From Balaenoptera acutorostrata (lineage: Eukaryota; Chordata; Mammalia; Artiodactyla; Balaenopteridae), in NCBI RefSeq assembly GCF_949987535.1, contig NC_080082.1, positions 29,801,164-29,865,163 on the forward strand: a stretch of DNA of 64,000 nucleotides, read 5' to 3'. The position numbers and the translations under genes were made by a program. The notes beneath the pieces were generated by a model. It was not told the DNA's origin. It saw only the letters and a program-made list of their open reading frames with translations, and made no database searches. This document shows, in pieces, positions 57,713-64,000 of the stretch (position 1 is its first letter; each line of letters opens with the position of its first letter).

Positions 57713-58187
57713 TAAGATTTTTAGACGTTTCCTGTAATGTCTGAAACATTTATATTAACATATTTCCATACATATTTCCATACAAATACAAATATAAGAT
57801 TTTTAGAAATTTCATGTAATGTCTGAAACATTTATATTAACATATTTCCATACATATTTCCATACAAATACTAATATAAGATTTTTAGAAATTTCATGTA
57901 ATGTCTGAAACATTTATATTAACATATTTCCATACATATTTCCATACAAATACAAATATAAGAGTTTTAGAAATTTCATGTAATGTCTGAAACATTTATA
58001 TTAACATATTTCCATACATATTTCCATACAAATACAAATATAAGATTTTTAGAAATTTCATGTAATGTCTGAAACATTTATATTAACATATTTCCATACA
58101 TATCTCCATACAAATACAAATATAAGATTTTTAGAAATTTCATGTAATGTCTGAAACATTTATATTAACATATTTCCATACAAATAA
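57713..58187 (-). repeat. 82-bp tandem array (about 5.8 copies)
   Basis: Units start at 57713, 57795, 57877, 57959, 58041 and 58123, exactly 82 bp apart; the last is partial. Each contains TAATGTCTGAAACATTTATA and the doubled CATATTTCCATA. Copies are nearly identical, the first being the most diverged. It lies between the L1 3' end and the unknown processed segment. Confidence 0.96.
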
Positions 58188-58416
58188 CCCAATGAAAGTT
58201 TAGTATTAGTTGTTTTGTTTGTTTTTTTATACTGCAGGTTCTTATTAGGCATCAGTTTTATACACATCAGTGTATACATGTCAATCCCAATCGCCCAATT
58301 CAGCACACCACCATCCCCACCTCATCGCAGTTTTCCCCCCTTGGTGTCCATATGTCCATTCTCTACATCTGTGTCTCAACTTCTGCCCTGCAAACTGGCT
58401 CATCTGTACCATTTTT
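58188..58416 (-). repeat. L1 3' UTR and its end
   Basis: Sequence between the ORF2 stop and about 58229 is the cetartiodactyl L1 3' UTR seen at 10677 (for example the minus-strand equivalent of TCTGCCCTGCAAACTGGCTC). A short T-rich run at 58213-58228 (TTTTGTTTGTTTTTTT) is the remnant of the source element's poly(A). Confidence 0.75.
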
Positions 58417-61002
58417 CTAGGTTCCACATACATGCATTAATATACGATATTTGTTTTTCTCTTTCTGACTTACTTCACTCTGTATGACAGTCTCTAGATC
58501 CATCCACTTCTCAACAAATGACTCAATTTCGTTCCTTTTTATGGCTGAGTAATATTCCATTGTATATATGTACCACAACTTCTTTATCCATTCGTCTCTT
58601 GATGGGCATTTAGGTTGCTTCCATGACCTGGCTATTGTAAATAGTGCTGCAATGAACATTCGGGTGCACGTGTCTTTTTGAATTACGGTTTTCTCTGGGT
58701 ATATGCCCAGTAGTGGGATTGCTGGGTCATATGGTAATTCTATTTTTAGTTTTTTAAGGAACCTCCATATTGTTCTCCATAGTGGCTGTATCAATTTACA
58801 TTCCCACCAACAGTGCAAGAGGGTTCCCTTTTCTCCACACCCTCTCCAGCATTTGTTGTTTGTAGATTTTCTGATGATGCCCATTCTAACAGGAGTGAGG
58901 TGATACCTCATTGTAGTTTTGATTTGCATTTCTCTAATAATTAGTGATGTTGAGCATCTTTTCATGTGCTTCGTGGCCGTCTGTATGTCTTCTTTGGAGA
59001 AATGTCTATTTAGGTCTTCTGCCCATTTTTGGATTGGGGTGTTTGTTTCTTTGATATTGAGCTGAATGAGCTGTTTATATATTTTGGAGATTAATCCTTT
59101 GTCCGTTGATTCATTTGCAAATATTTTCTCCCATTCTGAGGGTTGTCTTTTCGTCTTGTTTATGGTTTCCTTTGCTGTGCAAAAGCTTTGAAGTTTCATT
59201 AGGTCCCACTTGTTTATTTTTGTTTTTATTTCCATTACTCTAGGAGGTGGATCGAAAAAGATCTTGCTGTGATTTATGTCGAAGAGTGTTCTTCCTATGT
59301 TTTCCTCTAAGAGTTTTATAGTGGCCAGTCTTATATTTAGGTCTCTAATCCATTTTGAGTTTATTTTTGTGTATGGTGTTAGGGAGTATTCTAATTTCAT
59401 TCTTTTACATGTGGCTGTCCAGTTTTCCCAGCACCACTTACTGAAGAGACTGTCTTTTCTCCATTGTATATCTTTGCCTCCTTTGTCATAGATTAGTTGA
59501 CCATAGGTGCGTGGGTTAATCTCTGGGCTTTCTATCTTGTTCCATTGATCTATGTTTCTGTTTTTGTGCCAGTACCATATTGTCTTGATTACTGTAGCTT
59601 TGTAGTATAGTCTGAAGTCAGGGAGTCTGATTCCTCCAGCTCCATTTTTTTGCCTCAAGACTGCTTTGGCTATTCGGGGTCTTTTGTGTCTCCATACAAA
59701 TTTTAAGATGATTTGTTCTAGCTCTGTAAAAAATGCCATTGGTAATTTGATAGGGATTGCATTGAATCTGTAGATTGCTTTGGGTAGTATACTCATTTTC
59801 ACAATGTTGATTCTTCCAATCCAAGAACATGGTATATCTCTCCATCTGTTGGTATCATCTTTAATTTCTTTCATCAGTGTCTTATAGTTTTCTGCATACA
59901 GGTCTTTTGTCTCCCTAGGTAGGTTTATTCCTAGGTATTTTATTCTTTTTGTTGCAATGGTAAATGGGAGTGTTTCCATAATTTCTCTTTCAGATTTTTC
60001 ATCATTAGTGTATAGGAATGCAAGAGATTTCTGTGCATTAATTTTGTAACCTGCAACTTTACCATATTCATTAATTAGCTCTAGCAGTTTTCTGGTGGCA
60101 GTTTTAGGATTCTTCCCTCTTAGAACCGCTTTTGCTGCATCCCATAGGTTTTGGGTCGTCGTGTTTTCATTGTCATTTGTCTCTAGGTATTTTTTTATTT
60201 CCTGTTTGATTTCTTCAGTGATCTCTTGGTTATTTAGTAACGTATTGTTTAGCCTCCATGTGTTTGTCTTTTTTACGTTTTTTTCCCTGTAATTCATTTC
60301 TAATCTCATAGCGTTGTGGTCAGAAAAGATGCTGGATATGATTTCAATTTTCTTAAATTTACTGAGGCTTGATTTGTGACCCAAGATGTGATCTATCCTG
60401 GAGAATGTTCCGTGTGCACTTGAGAAGAACGTGTAATCTGCCATTTTTGGATGGAATGTTCTATATATATCAATTAAATCTATCTGGTCTATTGTGTCAT
60501 TTAAAGCTTCTGTTTCCTTATTTATTTTCATTTTGGATGATCTGTCCATTGGTGTAAGTGAGGTGTTAAAGTCCCCCACTATTATTGTGTTACTGTCGAT
60601 TTCCTCTTTTATAGCTGTTAGCAGTTGCCTTATGTATTGAGGTGCTCCGATGTTGGGTGCATATATATTTATAATTGTTATATCTTCTTCTTGGATTGAT
60701 CCCTGGATCATTATGTAGTGTCCTTCCTTGTCTCTTGTAACATTCTTTATTTTAAAGTCTATTTTATCTGATATGAGTATAGCTACTCCAGCTTTCTTTT
60801 GATTTCCATTTGCATGGAATATCTTTTTCCATCCCCTCACTTTCAGTCTGTATGTGTCCCTAGGTCTGAAGTGGGTCTCTTGTAGACAGCATATATATGG
60901 GTCTTGTTTTTGTATCCATTCAGCCAGTCTATGTCTTTTGGTTGGGGCATTTAATCCATTCACGTTTAAGGTAATTATCGATATGTATGTTCCTATGACC
61001 AT
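58417..61002 (-). pseudogene. L1 ORF2 with in-frame loss of the reverse-transcriptase core
   Basis: An open frame of 861 residues, against about 1275 for the family. The endonuclease domain (residues 1-240) is complete: TLNVNGLN (11-18), QETH (41-44), GDFNT (143-147), RIDHILGH (202-209) and SDHNAM (227-232). At residue 297, AKAVLRGK is joined directly to [20 protein letters not shown], a segment that normally lies just after the FADD catalytic motif. About 410 residues, including the catalytic palm, are missing without a frame change. The thumb/C-terminal part and the Cys-rich [19 protein letters not shown] remain. Confidence 0.93.
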
Positions 61003-61060
61003 TTTCTTAATTGTTTTGGGTTTGTTTTTGTAGGTCCTTTTCTTCTCTTGTGTTTCCCAC

Positions 61061-61966
61061 TTAGAGAAGTTCCTTTAGCATTTGTTGTAGAGCTGGTTTG
61101 GTGGTGCTGAATTCTCGTAGCTTTTGCTTGTCTGTAAAGCTTTTGATTTCTCCATCAAATCTAAATGAGATCCTTGCTGGGTAGAGTAATCTTGGTTGTA
61201 GGTTCTTCCCTTTCATCACTTTAAGTATTTCATGCCACTCCCTTCTGGCTTGCAGAGTTTCTGCTGAGAAATCAGCTGTTAACCTTATGGGAGTTCCCTT
61301 GTATGTTATTTGTCGTTTTTCCCTTGCTGCTTTCAGTAATTTTTCTTTGTCTTTAATTTTTGCCACTTTGATTACTATGTGTCTTGGCGTGTTTCTCCTT
61401 GGGTTTATTCTGTATGGGACTCTCTGCGCTTCCTGGACTTGGGTGGCTATTTCCTTTCCCATGTTAGGGAAGTTTTCGACTATAATCTCTTCAAATATTT
61501 TCTCTGGTCCTTTCTCTCTCTCTTCTCCTTCTGGGACCCCTATAATGCGAATGTTGTTGCGTTTAATGTTGTCCCAGAGGTCTCTTAGGCTGTCTTCATT
61601 TCTTTTTATTCTTTTTTCTTTAGTCTGTTCCGCAGCAGTGAATTCCACCATTCTGTCTTCCAGGTCACTTATCCGTTCTTCTGCCTCAGTTATTCTGCTA
61701 TTGATTCCTTCTAGTGTAGTTTTCATTTCAGTTATTGTATTGGTCATCTCTGTTTGTTTGTTCTTTAATTCTTCTAGGTCTTTGTTAATCATTTCTTGCA
61801 TCTTCTCAATCTTTGCCTCCATTCTTATTCCGAGGTCCTGGATCATCTTCACTATCATTATTCTGAATTCTTTTTCTGGAAGGTTGCCTATCTCCACTTC
61901 ATTTAGTTGTTTTTCTGGGGTTTTTTCTTGTTCCTTCATCTGGTACATAGCCCTCTGCCTTTTCAT
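61061..61966 (-). CDS. L1 ORF1 (RNA-binding chaperone), open
   Basis: An open frame of 301 residues, compared with about 338 in human ORF1p. The N-terminal [20 protein letters not shown] leads into [18 protein letters not shown] coiled coil follows (about residues 50-110, [20 protein letters not shown]). An RRM-like core has [10 protein letters not shown] near residue 140, and a C-terminal domain ends [19 protein letters not shown]. Family knowledge: it forms trimers that bind L1 RNA. No stop or frameshift is seen, so it is recent. Expression is not shown. Confidence 0.93.
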   Translation of the reverse strand: MKRQRAMYQMKEQEKTPEKQLNEVEIGNLPEKEFRIMIVKMIQDLGIRMEAKIEKMQEMINKDLEELKNKQTEMTNTITEMKTTLEGINSRITEAEERISDLEDRMVEFTAAEQTKEKRIKRNEDSLRDLWDNIKRNNIRIIGVPEGEEREKGPEKIFEEIIVENFPNMGKEIATQVQEAQRVPYRINPRRNTPRHIVIKVAKIKDKEKLLKAAREKRQITYKGTPIRLTADFSAETLQARREWHEILKVMKGKNLQPRLLYPARISFRFDGEIKSFTDKQKLREFSTTKPALQQMLKELL

Positions 61967-62460
61967 CTTCTCTGTCTTTCTGTAACTGTGGTTTTTGGTC
62001 CACAGGCTGCAGGATTGTAGTTTTTCTTGCTTCTGTTGTCTGCCCTCTGGTGGTTGAGGCTATCTAAGAGGCTTGATGGGAGGCTCTGGTGGTGGGTAGA
62101 GCTGACTCAGTAAGTCATTCTTTCTGACTGCAGAGTATTATTCCACTATATGACCGTATGACAATCTGTCTTTTCTCCTGTTGATGAACATTTGGGCTGT
62201 TTCCAGTTGTGGGCTGTTATGAATACAGCCACTACAAACATTCTTCTACAAGCCTTTTTGGGAATAGTTGTTTTCGTTTCTCTTAGGTAAATACCTAGGA
62301 GTGGAATTGCTGGGTCATAGATGTAGTTTAACTTTATAAGAAACTGGCCAAACAATTTTCCAAAGTGGCTGTATCATTTTAAAGTGTCACTGGTAGGGTA
62401 TGAGAATTTCAGTTACTGTACATCCTTGCTGACATTTGGTGTTTGTAGTCTTTTATAAAA

Positions 62461-64000
62461 ATCAATTTTACTAAAGCATAATTTACATAAAATAAAATGC
62501 ACCTATTTTAAGTATGAGGTTTTCAAATGCATAACCCTATGCAGACACCACTATAATCAAGACATAGATCATTTCCATCACCCAGAAAAGTTCCTTTGTG
62601 TCTCTTTGCAGTCAATATATCCTCAGTGTATAGCAACCACTGACAGTCTTTCTTTCACTATAATTTTTGCCTGTTCTATATTTTCATATAAATGAAACCA
62701 CACAGTATGTCCTCTTTTATGTCTGGCTTCTTTCACTTCATATTTTTGAGATTCAACCATGTTGTCATATGTATCAGTAGTATAGTCTTTTTAATTGCAG
62801 AGTAATATTCCATTGTATGAATATATCACATTTAATCTATCCATTAATCTGTTCAGGGACATTTAGCCTATTATAAGTTTTTAGTTATTATGAGTAAACA
62901 TTAATGTTTGAGTCTCTATGTGGACATACATTTTCATTTCAAGGGGAGTGAAACTGTTGGGCCAGGATATGCCAAACTGTTTTCCAAAGTAGTTGTATCA
63001 TTTTATATCTCCACCAACAAAGTATGAAATTTCCTGTTGCTTCACATCCTCATCAACATTCAGTGTTGTCAGTCTTTGAAGCCATTCTAGTGGGTGTAAA
63101 ATGATATCTCATTGTGGTTTTAATTCTTATTTCCTTGATGAACAACGATGGTGAGCACATTTTTTCATGTGCTTATTGGTCATCTCTTTAACCTGTCTGT
63201 TCGAGTCTTTGGCCCATTTTTATTGGGTAGTTAGTCCTTTTCTTATCAATTTGTAGTAGTTCTTTATATGTTCTGTTTACAAGCTCTTTTTCAATACATG
63301 TATTGAAAATATTTTCTCCCATTCCATGGCTTGCTTTTTCATTTTCTTTATTTGTTTTTTTTTTTTTAATTTAATTTATTTATTTTTGTCTGTGTTGGGT
63401 CTTTGTTGCTGCATGTGGGCTTTCTCTAGTTGCAGTGAGCCGGGGCTACTCTTCATTGTGGTACCTGGGCTTCTCACTGTGGTGGCTTCTCTTTGTTGTG
63501 GAGCACAGGCTCTAGGTGCGCGGGCTTCAGTAGTTGTGGCACACTGGCTCAGTAGTTGTGGCTCACGGGCTCTAGAGCACAGGCTCAGTAGTTGTGGCAC
63601 ATGGGCTTAGTTGCTCCATGGCATGTGGGATCTTCCCGGACCAGGGCTCGAACCCGTGTCTCCTGCATTGGCAGGCAGATTCTTAACCACTGAGCCACCA
63701 GGGAAATCTGCCTTTTCATTTTCTTAATGGTATCCTTTGATGAGAAGAATTTTAATTCTGATGAAGACAAATTTTTCAATTTTTATTTTCTGTTTAGTTC
63801 TCTTACGCATCCTTTCTAAGAAATCTTTACCTATCTCAAGATCATGAAGATATTTTATATTTTCTCCTTCTTCTAGAAGATATATGAGTTTTGTTTTTAT
63901 GTTCAAGACTATGATCCATCTTAAATTACTTTCTGTGTAGTGTGCAGAAGGGATCAAGTTTCATTTTTATCCATAGATTTATCTAGTTGTTCCAGAACCA
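62461..64000 (-). mobile_element. Another old L1, interrupted by a SINE
   Basis: AATTTTACTAAAGCATAATT, ATCATTTCCATCACCCAGAA, TAATATTCCATTGTATGAAT, TTGCTTCACATCCTCATCAA and, after the SINE, TTCTTAATGGTATCCTTTGA are diverged antisense L1 3' UTR and ORF2 end. It continues beyond the window. Confidence 0.85.
63349..63712 (-). mobile_element. CHR SINE, near full length
   Basis: Poly(T), GTGTTGGGTCTTTGTTGCTG, B-box complement GGGCTCGAACCCG, to GCCACCAGGGAAATC. TTTTCATTTTCTT lies at 63336-63348 and 63713-63725 (13 bp). Confidence 0.92.

Larger units (their letters stand above)
56528..62125 (-). mobile_element. Young L1 insertion with 3'-transduced DNA and 19-bp target duplication
   Basis: TCAGTAAGTCATTCTTTCT occurs exactly at 56528-56546 and 62107-62125. 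Between them on the minus strand are a short 5' UTR (62106-61967), ORF1 (61966-61061), ORF2 (61002-58417), an L1 3' UTR to about 58229, then about 1.65 kb of non-L1 DNA and a terminal poly(A) (56547-56566). The L1 is only 5'-truncated in its UTR. The extra DNA includes an 82-bp tandem array, a second AATAAA/poly(A) end and an ancient MIR, as expected of genomic flank carried along by read-through transcription. Confidence 0.9.
56274..62460 (-). mobile_element. Old L1 fragment, split by the young L1 insertion
   Basis: 56274-56527 (CTTCCACTTAACATAATGTT, then TGAAATTCAACTATGTTGC) continues after the insertion at 62126 (CTGCAGAGTATTATTCCACT, GATGAACATTTGGGCTGTTT, TAGGAGTGGAATTGCTGGGT). Removing one target-site copy restores a continuous diverged L1. 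Edges are approximate. Confidence 0.85.
54863..64000 (-). other. LPCAT2 intron 1 (partial)
   Basis: Runs off the right edge. It holds a MIR (55435-55640), two CHR SINEs in tandem, old L1 DNA and the 5.6-kb young L1 insertion. No CpG island or first exon is seen, so the LPCAT2 promoter lies beyond 64000. Confidence 0.8.

Noticed and set aside
57713..58187. CRISPR-like array
   Set aside because: The 82-bp units are contiguous with no unique spacers, in a mammalian genome; it is a minisatellite.
61287..61985. 232-residue plus-strand open frame
   Set aside because: It lies exactly opposite L1 ORF1 and is a mirror frame of it.

Overview
This is vertebrate nuclear DNA, almost certainly from a cetacean (whale or dolphin). 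The exons have GT–AG introns. The window is full of tRNA-derived SINEs of the CHR type (each starts close to GGGACTTCCCTGGTGG and carries a B-box such as GGTTCGAGCCC), several with clean target-site duplications. A young L1 is also present. I saw no BovB or Bov-tA elements, which a ruminant window of this size would be expected to carry. The organism call is an inference from repeat content.

The window is one gene neighbourhood. Twelve consecutive coding exons of LPCAT2 (lysophosphatidylcholine / lyso-PAF acyltransferase 2) lie on the minus strand from 54862 down to 3130. By comparison with the family they are exons 2 to 13 of 14. They join without a frame break into 1279 coding bases (426 codons plus one base). 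The first exon should lie to the right of 64000 and the last exon to the left of 1. Nested inside the 22-kb intron 11, on the same strand, is the intronless gene CAPNS2 (calpain small subunit 2, 14976-15725), an arrangement also known from other mammals. LPCAT2 makes membrane phosphatidylcholine and platelet-activating factor at the ER and lipid droplets and has C-terminal EF-hands. CAPNS2 is a penta-EF-hand regulatory subunit of calpain. Both are calcium-binding, but nothing in the sequence shows that they work together.

Everything else is intronic. Left part (1-15 kb): old L1 and MIR pieces, CHR SINEs, a 43-bp triplication, a bare poly(T) flanked by a duplicated target site, and an unexplained GC-rich open frame at 2316-2624. 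Middle (16-31 kb): a long old L1 (16.6-20.9 kb) into which three SINE insertions (one of them dimeric) and a Tigger-type element were later inserted; a retroposed mRNA 3' end (24.3 kb); more L1 tails. Intron 8 (34.8-44.4 kb): MIRs, an old LTR split by a 5'-truncated L1, and a 22-bp-arm perfect palindrome at 43948-43993. Right part (55-64 kb, intron 1): two head-to-tail SINEs, then old L1 DNA split by a 5.6-kb insertion at 56528-62125.

That insertion is the most unusual object in the window. It has 19-bp target-site duplications, an open ORF1, an ORF2 that has lost its reverse-transcriptase core in frame, and about 1.65 kb of extra DNA beyond the L1 3' end. The extra DNA holds an 82-bp tandem array, a second polyadenylation signal with poly(A), and an ancient MIR. 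It looks like a (possibly serial) 3' transduction. I found no bacterial, plasmid, CRISPR or complete viral features.
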